Below, piece after piece: positions 35,106-43,949 of a DNA stretch of 64,000 bases. Under the pieces are notes generated by a model. It worked only from the letters and a program-made list of their open reading frames with translations, was not told the DNA's origin and made no database searches. Source of the DNA: Leadbetterella sp964423865 (GTDB taxonomy: Bacteria > Bacteroidota > Bacteroidia > Cytophagales > Spirosomataceae); assembly GCA_964423865.1 (NCBI GenBank), contig CAYRGN010000011.1, positions 1 through 64,000 on the forward strand, read 5' to 3'. Numbering within the stretch: the first letter of the stretch is position 1; each line of letters opens with the position of its first letter. A program made the position numbers and the translations under genes.

Positions 35106-35120
35106 TAAATGTTTTAAGAA

Positions 35121-35399
35121 ATGTACTACATCCTGTTTTATAAAACGGTGGAGAATTATACGGAGAAACGGACCTCCTACCGGGCAGAGCACCTGAAATA
35201 TGCGGAGGCTTTTCAAAACGACGGCCGTTTGATACTGGCCGGAGCCCTGGCAGATCCGGCTGACGGGGCCGTATTAATATTTAAAGGGGACAGCCCCGAA
35301 GCGGCCCGGCAATTTGCCCTGAATGACCCCTATGTGAAAAACGGGCTGATCACCGAATGGGGAGTTCGGGAATGGACCGTGGTTATCGGAGATCTCTAG
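35121..35399 (+). CDS. YciI-family protein
   Basis: A 92-residue cytoplasmic protein of the YCII fold (ferredoxin-like dimer). Seen are MYYILFYKTVENYTEKRTSYRAEHLKYA with the conserved HL, LILAGALADPADGAVLIF, and AARQFALNDPYVKNGLITEWGVREWTVV with the Asp-Pro-Tyr motif. Family members are small putative enzymes; the conserved His and Asp suggest an active site, but no activity is settled. It lies 15 bp after the HhH gene, probably in the same transcript, and is convergent with the esterase gene. Confidence 0.88.
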   Translation: MYYILFYKTVENYTEKRTSYRAEHLKYAEAFQNDGRLILAGALADPADGAVLIFKGDSPEAARQFALNDPYVKNGLITEWGVREWTVVIGDL

Positions 35400-35408
35400 C
35401 TGGGTTCC

Positions 35409-36227
35409 CTAGCGGGATTTCCCTGCTCTGAAGAATTTTGCAAAATACAGGATCTGGTAATCCACTGCACTTTCCCAGTAAGCGCCGTTATGAGCTCCGG
35501 GCCGCTCGATGTAGTCGTGCGGAATATTCAGGTATAACAGCTTCTCATGGAGGGCTTTGTTAACGCGGTAGAAGAAGTCACCGGTACCGCAGTCGATCAT
35601 GATCTGCAGCTTTCCGGCGTGTATTTTATGTAGCTCGTTAATTACGGTGTGCTTTTCCCAAAGCGATTCATTTTCTGCATACTCACCCAGCTGCTTTTTC
35701 ATCTCCCAGTTTTCAGGAAACGGCCGGATATCTACCCCGCCGCTCATAGACCCGCAGGCACCGAAGATGTCCTGGTGGCGGATACCCAGCCATAGGCCTC
35801 CGTGCCCGCCCATGCTTAAGCCGGTTATGGCGCGTCCTGCCGGTTCGGGGCGGGTGCTGTAATTTTTGTCGATATAGTTGACCAGCTCAGAGCTTACATA
35901 CGTCTCAAAACGTACGGAAGGCTCCTTGGGGCTGTCCCAGTACCAGCTGTTTTGTCCGTCGGGGCATACGATGATCATACCGGAAAGGGAGGCAATTTCC
36001 GGCAGGTCGGGTTTAATTTTGATCCAGCTGGAGTAATTCCCGCTATAGCCGTGAAGAAGATAGAGCACGGGGTAGGTTTTGCCCGCCACCGTGCCGTAGC
36101 CCTCGGGAAGTATTACCACATTCTTAATGTCTTTTTTCATGGAAGAGCTGTAGACAGCCACGGTGTCTGTCTTTTGTGCCAGCAGAACCGGGGCAGTAAA
36201 GAGGAGGAGGAAGAGGATTTTTTTCAT
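35409..36227 (-). CDS. CE1-like alpha/beta-hydrolase esterase
   Basis: A 272-residue exported esterase of the esterase-D/feruloyl-acetylxylan type. Signal peptide to about residue 17 (LLAQK). The alpha/beta-hydrolase motifs are YPVLYLLHGYSGNYSSW (oxyanion loop), the nucleophilic Ser in GLSMGGHGG, the acid in DCGTGDFF and the His in GAHNGAYW. It probably removes acyl groups from plant or algal glycans, in line with the GH5 gene 110 bp upstream in the same direction. The leader and start codon are part of the AGCTGAT repeat tail. S-formylglutathione hydrolase is unlikely because of the signal peptide. Confidence 0.88.
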   Translation of the reverse strand: MKKILFLLLFTAPVLLAQKTDTVAVYSSSMKKDIKNVVILPEGYGTVAGKTYPVLYLLHGYSGNYSSWIKIKPDLPEIASLSGMIIVCPDGQNSWYWDSPKEPSVRFETYVSSELVNYIDKNYSTRPEPAGRAITGLSMGGHGGLWLGIRHQDIFGACGSMSGGVDIRPFPENWEMKKQLGEYAENESLWEKHTVINELHKIHAGKLQIMIDCGTGDFFYRVNKALHEKLLYLNIPHDYIERPGAHNGAYWESAVDYQILYFAKFFRAGKSR

Positions 36228-36345
36228 GTGTATAAAATTTTTGCTTTCAGTCTTCAGCTATCAGCTTATACATTGGCCGGTTGGTGTGCCGGTTTTCTGA
36301 TAGTGGTGCGCCACCCGGCTGACAGCTCATGGCTATTTCATGGGA
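36228..36345. repeat. AGCTGAT-family module between GH5 and the esterase gene
   Basis: On the minus strand a short heptad run ends in GCAAAAATTTTATACAC directly before the esterase ATG. The other end carries GGCCGGTTGGTGTGCC, TGATAGTGGTGCGCCACCCG and the conserved GGCTATTTCAT. The GH5 stop codon TGA lies inside the ATGAAATAG of that end, so the module fills the whole gap between the two genes. Confidence 0.85.
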
Positions 36346-38041
36346 TGACTAAACGGGCGGTTTTTTGGTTAAATCGTAAAAAATAATGTCCTGGGGGCAG
36401 CCCTTTGGTAGTGAAGCGGCCGCCACGTACTTCTTCGTCAGTGAGTGCGCGGAGAACTTCTCCTTTGGCGTTAATCAGCTCTACCCATGCGTTTTCGGGG
36501 ATACCGCTGAAACGTACCTGATCGCGGGCGGGGTTGGGGTAAAGCACTATTTTTTCAGCAGGAGTTTGGCTTAGAATGACTTCTTTATGGGAGACGATCT
36601 CGGAAATACGAATGGAATAGACGATGAGGGTGTTGCCCAGGCCCGCGTCAAAGACCATCCGTGCCGCGGGGTCATCCTCCTCATTCATCAGAAAGAGGTA
36701 TTCAAAAGACTGCTTACCCCGCTCCGGCGAAAAGGTGAAATAGCCGGAATAACTGCCCCAGGGCGCACGGGTCATGCCGGTGTAGGCCGACAGCGTCATC
36801 GGCGAAGTGGCTTCCGCCTCAAATGTAACCAGGTACTGTTTCCCTTTTAGAAGGGTGATGCCGCCCCGGGTAAGTTGTACATGCCAGCCTTCCGGGGTGT
36901 TTTTTTCAACTACCACGTGTAAGGCACCGTCTTTTTGTTCCAGCCTGGCTTCCGCCCCTCCCGACACCTGCAGGCCCCAGCCGTGATTATCCTGCGAAAA
37001 GTTTGACTGGTAAACCGTCTCCGTTACGGTCTTCACGGGTTCGGGCATGGGGTTATGCAGCAGCGCATTGACCAGCTCTTCGTTATACCGGTTGGTTCCG
37101 GGATCGAAAAAGCCGAAGCCCGCGCTAAACTCCCAATAGGCCCAGCTGAAGCCCTGTTGCTCAAACCATCGGGCCAGGAAGTTGGTCCACCGCAGCCGGC
37201 TCTCCGCATCGGCTTTACCGTAAGCTCCGAACTCCCCGATATGAATCGGGATATCATGTTCGCGCGCAAAGTTTTGTGCGTATTGAAACTGCTTTTTGAC
37301 CTGGTCTTGCTCGCGATCGGTGTTTTCCCACAAGGTGCCCAGCCATTGGGAAGACCCCTCCGCCCATTCTGCTCCCTGGTGGGTAAAGGCGAACGGTTCG
37401 TAGTAATGAATGGAAAGGATGAGGTGATCGTCTTCCGGAATTTCCAGCTTGGGCAGCCCGCTTAGTCCCCCGTACTCCGCTACCCCGATCAGTACGGTAC
37501 GCGCCGGGTTCTTGTCGCGGATAACGGTCAATGCTGCCCGAAAGAAATCGTTCCATTTCTCCGGTGTGAGATTGCCGTGAGGTTCATTCAATACCTCAAA
37601 CAGGAGGTCGTGGTCGTAGTCTTGGAAATAATCGGAAATCTGCCCCCACTGGCTTAGGAACCGGACCTTTGACTCTTCCGGAGCCTCAAAAAGGCGGTCG
37701 TGATGATGCATGTTGATGATGACCATCAGGCCGGCGCTGCGGGCCTGGTCTACCACATACTTTATCCTTTGAAGAAACGCGGTCTCCAGGGTGTAGGGCG
37801 GATCCTGCATAGCGCGGCTGGGGATGTCCCAGGTGATGGGGACCCGAACGTGCTCAAAGCCCAGCGCTGCAATCCGTTGAAAATAATCGTCACGGAAAGG
37901 GTTGCCCCAGGCGTCTTCCGAGGGAGCTTCAAACATATTGCCCATATTCACACCCCTGCCCAGCTTTTGATTGATTTCAAAGGCCGACTGGGCAAGGACG
38001 GTATGCGTGAACAAGATAAAGAGCCAGCAAAACTTCCGCAT
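36338..38041 (-). CDS. GH5 endoglycanase with carbohydrate-binding region and T9SS sorting domain
   Basis: A 567-residue secreted enzyme. Signal peptide to about residue 18. The GH5 barrel (about 20-345) has GRGVNMGNMFEAP, HVRVPITWD, IINMHHHD, the acid/base Glu153 in LNEPHG and the nucleophile Glu270 in IGEFGAYG. A beta-sandwich resembling CBM4_9 or a related binding module follows (about 360-475), then a C-terminal domain of about 75 residues (VLYPNPARDQVRFSG ... PPGHYFLRF) that is the type A sorting signal of the type IX secretion system. It is thus probably released or bound at the surface by T9SS, unlike the GH26. Activity may be cellulase, glucomannanase or mannanase. Confidence 0.93.
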   Translation of the reverse strand: MRKFCWLFILFTHTVLAQSAFEINQKLGRGVNMGNMFEAPSEDAWGNPFRDDYFQRIAALGFEHVRVPITWDIPSRAMQDPPYTLETAFLQRIKYVVDQARSAGLMVIINMHHHDRLFEAPEESKVRFLSQWGQISDYFQDYDHDLLFEVLNEPHGNLTPEKWNDFFRAALTVIRDKNPARTVLIGVAEYGGLSGLPKLEIPEDDHLILSIHYYEPFAFTHQGAEWAEGSSQWLGTLWENTDREQDQVKKQFQYAQNFAREHDIPIHIGEFGAYGKADAESRLRWTNFLARWFEQQGFSWAYWEFSAGFGFFDPGTNRYNEELVNALLHNPMPEPVKTVTETVYQSNFSQDNHGWGLQVSGGAEARLEQKDGALHVVVEKNTPEGWHVQLTRGGITLLKGKQYLVTFEAEATSPMTLSAYTGMTRAPWGSYSGYFTFSPERGKQSFEYLFLMNEEDDPAARMVFDAGLGNTLIVYSIRISEIVSHKEVILSQTPAEKIVLYPNPARDQVRFSGIPENAWVELINAKGEVLRALTDEEVRGGRFTTKGLPPGHYFLRFNQKTARLVIP

Positions 38042-38127
38042 GAATCGAACGTTAGATGTCCAAATTTAAGACAAATCGTTCATTTTTCTAAGCCTTCTCT
38101 GTCCCTATTGCCATGCAGGCATCCCGT

Positions 38128-39720
38128 TTATACCCCCTGCAGTTTAAATTCCGACGTGGTATGGAATTCTATCTCGGGGTTATTTTCCCTGTTCATTCTC
38201 AGTATCCAGTCGGTTTCAGCAAGGAATACCGGGTTGTCGTCTTTGTCGTACGCGATGTAATTGGACTTCAGGCGAATAAATTCAGCCAGCTTTTCGGGAT
38301 CTTCCGCGGTAATCCAGCAGGCCTTGCTGTAGGGTCGGGCCTCAAAGCGGCAGGAAGCGCCGTATTCGTTCAGAAGGCGGTACTGGATGACCTCAAACTG
38401 GAGTTCTCCTACGGTTCCAATAACTTTTCGGTTACCCGGCTGGAGCGTAAAGAGCTGGGCCACCCCTTCTTCCGCGAGCTGGGAAATGCCTTTGTCGAGC
38501 TGCTTGGTTTTCAGCGGGTCGGTATTGACCACTTCCCGGAAAAGTTCGGGTGAAAAACTGGGTATTCCGGTAAAATAGAGCTGTTCTCCTTCGGTCAGGG
38601 TATCGCCGATTTTGAAGTTTCCCGTATCGTAAAGGCCGACCACATCGCCGGGATAGCCCGTTTCCACCACTTCTTTGGCATCGGCCATGAACATATAGGG
38701 GTTGGAAAAGCGCAGGTCTTTGCCCAGGCGAACATGTTTGTAGAATTTCCCCCGCTCAAATGTACCCGAGCAGACCCGTAAGAAAGCGATGCGGTCGCGG
38801 TGGCGGGGGTCAATATTGGCATGAATTTTAAAAACAAAACCGGTGAATTTCTTTTCGGTAGGTTCCACCCGTCGCACATTGGTCATACGGGCGATGGGCT
38901 CCGGGCTGATTTGGCAGAAGGTATCCAGGAGTTCTTTGATCCCAAAGCTGTTCACCGCGCTTCCGAAAAATACCGGGGCCACTTTTCCGTCCAGGTAATC
39001 TGCGTTGTCAAAGGAATCGTAGATAGTTTCGATCATTTCCACGTCTTCCCGGAGTTGGGCCGCATCTTTCTCGCCTACACTTTGGTCGAGTTCCGGCGAA
39101 TCAAGGGCAATGGCCTTCACTTCGTCTTCCAACTTCGTTTTATTGGCTTTGAAATAGTTCATCTGCTGATCCAGCAGGTGGTATACTCCCTTCAGGCTGC
39201 TGCCTCCGTTTACGGGCCAGGTGATAGGCCGTACTTTGATGTCCAGTTTTTGTTCCAGTTCATCCAGCAGGTCAAAAGGGTCTTTTCCCTCCCGGTCCAT
39301 CTTGTTGACAAACACGATCACCGGGGTATCGCGCATACGGCATACCTCCATCAGCTTTTCGGTCTGTTCTTCCACCCCTTTAACGCAGTCAATCACCAGT
39401 ATTACGCTGTCTACGGCCGTTAAGGTCCGGTAGGTGTCTTCGGCGAAATCTTTGTGACCGGGGGTGTCCAGGATATTGATTTTCCGGCCTCCGTATTCAA
39501 ACGTCATGACGGAGGTGGCTACGGAAATCCCCCGCTGCTTCTCGATCTCCATGAAGTCGGAAGTAGCGCTTTTTTTAATTTTATTGGATTTTACCGCTCC
39601 AGCCGACTGTATAGCTCCTCCGAAAAGCAGAAGTTTTTCGGTAAGTGTAGTTTTCCCGGCATCGGGGTGGGCGATAATCGCGAAAGTACGCCTCTGTTCA
39701 AGCTCTGAAATAAATGTCAC
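38128..39720 (-). CDS. prfC: Peptide chain release factor 3
   Basis: A 530-residue translational GTPase that removes RF1 and RF2 from the ribosome after termination. G-domain motifs: AHPDAGKTTLTEKLLLFGGAIQ (P-loop), RGISVATSVMTFEY (switch I), LDTPGHKDF (switch II), VNKMDREG (NKxD) and GSAVNSFG. Domains II and III follow with FKIHANIDPRHRDRIAFLRVCSG and VIGTVGELQFEVIQYRL. Length and motifs fit RF3 and not EF-G. A CAAATTTA (reverse TAAATTTG) box at 39743-39750 sits 22 nt before the start. Confidence 0.97.
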   Translation of the reverse strand: MTFISELEQRRTFAIIAHPDAGKTTLTEKLLLFGGAIQSAGAVKSNKIKKSATSDFMEIEKQRGISVATSVMTFEYGGRKINILDTPGHKDFAEDTYRTLTAVDSVILVIDCVKGVEEQTEKLMEVCRMRDTPVIVFVNKMDREGKDPFDLLDELEQKLDIKVRPITWPVNGGSSLKGVYHLLDQQMNYFKANKTKLEDEVKAIALDSPELDQSVGEKDAAQLREDVEMIETIYDSFDNADYLDGKVAPVFFGSAVNSFGIKELLDTFCQISPEPIARMTNVRRVEPTEKKFTGFVFKIHANIDPRHRDRIAFLRVCSGTFERGKFYKHVRLGKDLRFSNPYMFMADAKEVVETGYPGDVVGLYDTGNFKIGDTLTEGEQLYFTGIPSFSPELFREVVNTDPLKTKQLDKGISQLAEEGVAQLFTLQPGNRKVIGTVGELQFEVIQYRLLNEYGASCRFEARPYSKACWITAEDPEKLAEFIRLKSNYIAYDKDDNPVFLAETDWILRMNRENNPEIEFHTTSEFKLQGV

Positions 39721-39742
39721 CTGCTGATAGTTTTCGAAACCG

Positions 39743-39750
39743 CAAATTTA
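39743..39750 (-). promoter_or_regulatory. -7 box upstream of prfC
   Basis: The minus strand reads TAAATTTG, a full TAnnTTTG match, 22 nt before the prfC ATG. No clear -33 TTG is present. Confidence 0.45.
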
Positions 39751-39916
39751 CGAAAAACTTTGTTGGCACGGAATCTTTATATAAAATTGCCGGAATCGGG
39801 CCTTTTTTGAATTTTAAGCTGAATTTAATATAACCTGACAATGGGGTTTTTGTTCCATTAGTTTCAGGTTTAGTTCTTACTATATCAATTGGCATGATAG
39901 CCGGAGGGTTCAGGCG

Positions 39917-40837
39917 TTATTGGGTTCCATTATTGGGTACTAATTTTCCCTGTATAAACTGTGTAATCGCCGGTAAATCTTCCGGATGAAACCACTCCAA
40001 GGTGTCCTGATTTTTGAACCAGGTCATTTGTCGTTTCGCGTAGCGGCGGGTATTCCTTTGGATGAGCTCTTTCATGGTGGCATGATCGTATTCTCCCTTC
40101 AGGTATCCGAATACTTCCTTATACCCTACGGTCTGCAGTGCGTTTTGGTGTGCAAAGGGAAGGAGAGATCTGGCTTCATCTACCAAGCCTTCTTCCAGCA
40201 TAAGCTCAACCCGCGCGTTAATGCGGGCATAAAGCTCCTCCCGGGGTCTTTCCAATCCTATTTTGATCAGGTTGTAGGAATGTGTTTTAGGTTCTTTTAC
40301 CCGGAACAGGGAGAAGGGCTTTCCCGTACTCAGGCATACTTCCAGGGCCCTTACCACCCGCTGGGGGTTTTGCATCTCGCCCCCCCGGCTGAACTCGGGA
40401 TCCAGCGTGGCGAGTTCTCTTTGCAATACCTCCAGGCCTTCGGTTTCCAGGCGATGCATTAACGCGGCGCGTAATTCTACAGGCGCGGAGGGCATGTGGT
40501 CTAAACCGTGGGTGATGGCCCGGATAAAGAGGCCGGTTCCCCCGGAAAGAATGGCGATATCCTTTTTGGGGAAGTAATTGGCCAGGAGCAGGTCGACGTC
40601 TCGTTCGTAGTCGCCGGCGCTGTACAGGTGTGGTATGGAATGCGAGCCGATAAAGTGGTGAGGTACCCCCTGCATTTCCTCAGGGGTGGGTCTGGCCGTT
40701 CCGATCCGCATTTCTTTGTAGAGCTGGCGGGAGTCTGCGGAGACCACTTCAGCGTCAAAGTGTTGCGCCAGGCGGATGCAGAGATCGGTTTTCCCGACCG
40801 CGGTGGGTCCGGCTATAATGACCAGATTGCCTTTCAA
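39917..40837 (-). CDS. miaA: tRNA dimethylallyltransferase
   Basis: A 306-residue enzyme that attaches a dimethylallyl group to A37 of tRNAs reading UNN codons. Motifs: AGPTAVGKTDLCIRLA (P-loop), EVVSADSRQLYKEMRIGTARP, the HHFIGSHSI loop, GGTGLFIRAITHG and the C-terminal LQTVGYKEVFGYLKGE and NTRRYAKRQMTWFKNQ segments. I chose the TTG at 40837, preceded by an AGAGGA stretch and lying 18 nt downstream of a -7 box on that strand; the longer open frame upstream would overlap the divergent gene and has no family counterpart. Confidence 0.93.
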   Translation of the reverse strand: MKGNLVIIAGPTAVGKTDLCIRLAQHFDAEVVSADSRQLYKEMRIGTARPTPEEMQGVPHHFIGSHSIPHLYSAGDYERDVDLLLANYFPKKDIAILSGGTGLFIRAITHGLDHMPSAPVELRAALMHRLETEGLEVLQRELATLDPEFSRGGEMQNPQRVVRALEVCLSTGKPFSLFRVKEPKTHSYNLIKIGLERPREELYARINARVELMLEEGLVDEARSLLPFAHQNALQTVGYKEVFGYLKGEYDHATMKELIQRNTRRYAKRQMTWFKNQDTLEWFHPEDLPAITQFIQGKLVPNNGTQ

Positions 40838-40855
40838 TTCTTCCTCTTTTTTCAA

Positions 40856-40873
40856 CAAATTTATATAAGTTTG
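40856..40873. promoter_or_regulatory. Compact divergent promoter, miaA and DUF4230 gene
   Basis: CAAATTTA at 40856-40863 reads TAAATTTG on the minus strand, and TAAGTTTG at 40866-40873 matches on the plus strand. Both are full TAnnTTTG matches only 2 bp apart. Distances to the start codons are 18 nt (miaA) and 22 nt (DUF4230 gene). The -33 elements are not obvious. Confidence 0.5.
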
Positions 40874-40895
40874 TGGTATTATATGTGGAAATCCT

Positions 40896-41525
40896 ATGAT
40901 GGACTTCGGAATTTTCGTGATTGCACTCGGAGTAGGCACCATAGCCGCCTGGCAGGTGTTCAACTGGATCTACGGGAAAAAACTGAAAAGCAACAGGCAG
41001 GAAAGCATTCGGGTGGAGGCCAATGTGCTGCTGGAAAAAATTGAACAGGTGTTTAAAGTAGTTTTGGCAGAAGGATATTTTACAGAGATTTATGACCACA
41101 ATGCCAAGAAAGATTTCTGGGGACTGTTCAAGACCACGAACAAGGCCCTGATCATTGTCAAGGCCAAGGTGTCGGTGGGGTATGATTTTGCCCGAATGAA
41201 ATTCAGCCGCGAACCCGATACCCGCAGGTTGGTGATTGAAGAGTTTGCCCCTGCGGAAGTGATTTCCATTGATACGGATTATAAATTTTACGATATCAAC
41301 CAGGGCTTTGTGAACCAAATGAAGCACGAAGATTATACGGCCATACTTTCGGAAGCAAAAGGTATGATCAAAATCAAAGCGGAAGGCAGCGAGTTACCGG
41401 CCATAGCGTCTAACCAGCTTCAGCTGATGATGAAACAGATGGCTTCCAGTATGAACTGGGAGCTGGAGATGTTAACGGGCAGGGCAAAAATTGAGCTTCC
41501 CGAAGTAGACCAGGAAAATGAATAA
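40896..41525 (+). CDS. DUF4230 membrane-anchored protein
   Basis: A 209-residue protein with one N-terminal membrane helix (DFGIFVIALGVGTIAAWQVFNWI, about 3-25) and a mixed alpha/beta periplasmic or cytoplasmic domain. The pattern KVVLAEGYFTEIYDH, KKALIIVKAKVSVGYDF, KFSREPDTRRLVIEEFAPAEVISIDTDYKFYD and a C-terminal helical part fits DUF4230. The function of the family is unknown. It has its own promoter and is followed after 5 bp by a polytopic membrane protein gene, so the two may be cotranscribed. Confidence 0.85.
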   Translation: MMDFGIFVIALGVGTIAAWQVFNWIYGKKLKSNRQESIRVEANVLLEKIEQVFKVVLAEGYFTEIYDHNAKKDFWGLFKTTNKALIIVKAKVSVGYDFARMKFSREPDTRRLVIEEFAPAEVISIDTDYKFYDINQGFVNQMKHEDYTAILSEAKGMIKIKAEGSELPAIASNQLQLMMKQMASSMNWELEMLTGRAKIELPEVDQENE

Positions 41526-41530
41526 GAGTT

Positions 41531-43069
41531 ATGAGATCTGCCATTGATTTGTGGATGACCCGCCTGACGTATTTTTATCTTGTGTTACCTTTTATTCTCT
41601 TTGCTTCTTTGTGGCTGAACTGGGTAGCTGCCCTGATTTTTACCGGTACGGTGATGCTCAGCCTGGTGCTTGCCTGGCGGCTGATTGAGCCGGAAAAGTT
41701 TGTCAGGCTGAGCGGGAAAGTGGCCTTCTGGGGAGTTATCATAGTGGCAGGGGTCATTTTTTTTTCGGGGATTGGCTCTTATACTTACCAGAATGAGGAT
41801 TTTCCTTACCGGAATGCCCTGTTTAATGACCTCGTCAACTATGCCTGGCCTGTAATGTATAAAGTGCAGGGCTTTGAAGGGCACTTTCTAAACGGAAAGC
41901 AAACGATCATGACGTATTACCTGGGTTATTATCTTCCGGCTGCCCTGGTCGGGAAACTTTTCGGTATGGCAGCCGGGAAGTTCTTCCTGTATTTCTGGAC
42001 CGTGCTGGGTACGGTGATCGTTCTTTACCAGACGGGGAAATACCTGAACCGGTTTTCTTTTGGTGTATTGATGATGTTTTTTGCCTGGGGTACCTTATTT
42101 TTTGTGGGAGCGCTTATCAAATACCCCCTGGAGAAGTTCGGAACCGAAGGTAACTATCTTTGGGCGGGAATGCGGCTCTATGCCAACAGTAACCTGGGCT
42201 CTATTTACTGGATTTTTAACCAGTCGCTGACCGCCTGGCCTGTTATGTTACTCATCCTGAACCGGGTTCCGCCCAGGAATATATTTTTTGTGTATAGTCT
42301 TGCCCTGTTTCTCAGCCCTTTCTGTTTTGTAGGTTTTTTCCCTTTTATCCTTTACTTCCTGTTTCAGGATTACGGGAAGTTCCGGGATACGGCGGGGTTC
42401 ATCCGTTCTTATATCAGTTTTCAGAATATTCTGGGGGCAGGGGCCGTGGTTCTCCTGACCTGGGTTTATCTGCAAAGTAACCAGGCCGGACAAAAGTTCC
42501 ACTATATCCCCTTCCCGGGCCTGAAGGTTTTCGGGGCTTTTATGATGCTCTCCTGGGGAATTGTGGCATTGATACTGCTTCCGAAATACAGAAGTGAACC
42601 CTTATACTGGATAGCTGTACTGGTATTGATTCCGTTACCCTTTTTTCAGCAGGGCAATGGAATGGACTTCCCCGGCCGCGTATCTATGCCTGCCTTTTTG
42701 ATCCTGATGTTGCTGGCCATTCGCCTGGTCACAGAGGAGAAACGGGGTGTGATGCGCTGGGCCATGGTGGTATATTTTGTGGTGGCCGGACTGGCGCATT
42801 TTACGTTTGAAACCGGAATGTCGATGTTGAAGACCGGGTATGCCAATCTGAGCTATCATACTGATCTGGATGCCGTACTGCTGGAGTCTGAAAATGAAAA
42901 GTTCCGGGAGCTGGGAGAAGATCTGCAAAGGATTAAGCATAAGGATGTTTTAACCCGGGACCCGTTCAAGACGATCACTCACCCTGATAACCCCGTAATC
43001 TGGAATTATATGGCGGATACAGAGGGGTCATTGTTTTATAAGTATCTGGCGAAGAGAAGCTCCGAATAA
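41531..43069 (+). CDS. Polytopic membrane protein, GT-C-like
   Basis: A 512-residue protein with about 11-12 hydrophobic segments. I do not recognise a named family. After the third helix there is a long periplasmic loop with the pattern NEDFPYRNALFNDLVNYAWPVMYK and, later, GKQTIMTYYLGYYLPAALVGK. This arrangement of an acidic residue and aromatic-rich loop between helices resembles GT-C type glycosyltransferases of the lipid-linked sugar class, but no diagnostic motif is proven. The C-terminal 80 residues are soluble. It follows the DUF4230 gene after 5 bp. A role in cell-envelope glycan transfer is inference. Confidence 0.6.
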   Translation: MRSAIDLWMTRLTYFYLVLPFILFASLWLNWVAALIFTGTVMLSLVLAWRLIEPEKFVRLSGKVAFWGVIIVAGVIFFSGIGSYTYQNEDFPYRNALFNDLVNYAWPVMYKVQGFEGHFLNGKQTIMTYYLGYYLPAALVGKLFGMAAGKFFLYFWTVLGTVIVLYQTGKYLNRFSFGVLMMFFAWGTLFFVGALIKYPLEKFGTEGNYLWAGMRLYANSNLGSIYWIFNQSLTAWPVMLLILNRVPPRNIFFVYSLALFLSPFCFVGFFPFILYFLFQDYGKFRDTAGFIRSYISFQNILGAGAVVLLTWVYLQSNQAGQKFHYIPFPGLKVFGAFMMLSWGIVALILLPKYRSEPLYWIAVLVLIPLPFFQQGNGMDFPGRVSMPAFLILMLLAIRLVTEEKRGVMRWAMVVYFVVAGLAHFTFETGMSMLKTGYANLSYHTDLDAVLLESENEKFRELGEDLQRIKHKDVLTRDPFKTITHPDNPVIWNYMADTEGSLFYKYLAKRSSE

Positions 43070-43075
43070 TGAAGT

Positions 43076-43103
43076 GAGTTCCGGGTGCTATAACCCGGAA
43101 CTC
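43076..43103. terminator. Perfect 11-bp hairpin between convergent genes
   Basis: GAGTTCCGGGT (43076-43086) and ACCCGGAACTC (43093-43103) form a perfect stem with loop GCTATA in the 52-bp gap between the 512-residue membrane protein gene and the GLPGLI gene. A partial third copy (CACCCGGAATTCAC) follows. There is no T-run, but the position suggests a transcription end shared by both strands. Confidence 0.55.
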
Positions 43104-43121
43104 AGCACCCGGAATTCACTT

Positions 43122-43844
43122 TCAATACCTGAGACCCCAGGGGATTTGTCGCGCTTCCTCCATGGTTTTTACGTATTTGGTAACGGCTTCCTTGTAGGCG
43201 ATGTGGGTATAGCGTTTTCCTTTTACTTTTTTAGGGAGGGGAGGCAGTTCTTGCTTTTCGTTTAAGGTGACGGAGGTAGCCGTAATGAGTACTACGCCCT
43301 CATTTATATTCACTTCGAGGATGGCACCGGGCAGGCCTATAAACTCTTCCGGGCCAATACTCAAGGGGATGTCGGTGGTAAACCAGGCCTCTATGGTGTA
43401 GTTTCTGACGGAATCGTAGGTGGTGGCCAGCATACAAAGGTAGCCGGCTACTTCTTTGATTTCGCTTTTGATTTTCCAGGGAAAGGAGTAGAGGGAGTCT
43501 TCCACTATATATACTTTCCCGCTGATCATCTGGGTTTCCAGTACCTTGTTTTCCGTAAAGTCACGTCTTACCCAGTACTCGGTTTTCTGCCAGGAGTTGC
43601 CCCGTTCGTCAGCTGCTGCCCCGTAATAGGAACCTTCGGTATTAAAAGTCAGTTCGGTGCCGCTTTTATAAACCTCGTCGTTTTTCCAGGTTTGCAGGGC
43701 CCTTTGCTTTTGTTCATTGCTCAGGAACTTGTTTTTTTCAATCATTTTCAACTGGTCGAATCCGTAATCGTAGCGAACGATTCCTGCGGTTTTTTGGGCC
43801 TGGAGGGCTGTAGTGATCAATACTAGTAGGAATATTTTTTTCAT
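43122..43844 (-). CDS. GLPGLI family protein
   Basis: A 240-residue exported protein with signal peptide to about residue 16. The family name motif is present in variant form as FIGLPGAILEV (about 175-185), preceded by EAWFTTDIPLSIGPEE. The rest is beta-rich. It sits 105 bp downstream of a large beta-barrel gene in the same direction; this pairing is common in Bacteroidota. Function is not known. Secretion or peptide-related roles have been suggested only from context. Confidence 0.9.
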   Translation of the reverse strand: MKKIFLLVLITTALQAQKTAGIVRYDYGFDQLKMIEKNKFLSNEQKQRALQTWKNDEVYKSGTELTFNTEGSYYGAAADERGNSWQKTEYWVRRDFTENKVLETQMISGKVYIVEDSLYSFPWKIKSEIKEVAGYLCMLATTYDSVRNYTIEAWFTTDIPLSIGPEEFIGLPGAILEVNINEGVVLITATSVTLNEKQELPPLPKKVKGKRYTHIAYKEAVTKYVKTMEEARQIPWGLRY

Positions 43845-43862
43845 TGGTAAACTTTTTTAGAT

Positions 43863-43949
43863 TTTAGAAGTTAGACATTAGATGTTAGACATTAGATTTG
43901 CTGCTGATAGCTGATAGCTAATTTCTAATATCTAACATCTAATAACTAT
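43863..43949. repeat. TTAGACA/AACATCT heptads around AGCTGAT heptads
   Basis: A TTAGACA/TTAGATG run, a short GCTGATA run and a CTAATATCTAACATC run follow one another. The outer runs are inverted relative to each other, so the segment can fold. It fills the gap between the GLPGLI gene and the beta-barrel gene (stop at 43950). Confidence 0.85.

Noticed and set aside
39698..39895. Open frame of 65 codons upstream of prfC
   Set aside because: It overlaps the prfC start and the -7 box and has no family-like sequence.
43074..43265. Short plus-strand frame after the 512-residue membrane protein gene
   Set aside because: It lies across the hairpin and antisense to the GLPGLI gene; no signal supports it.
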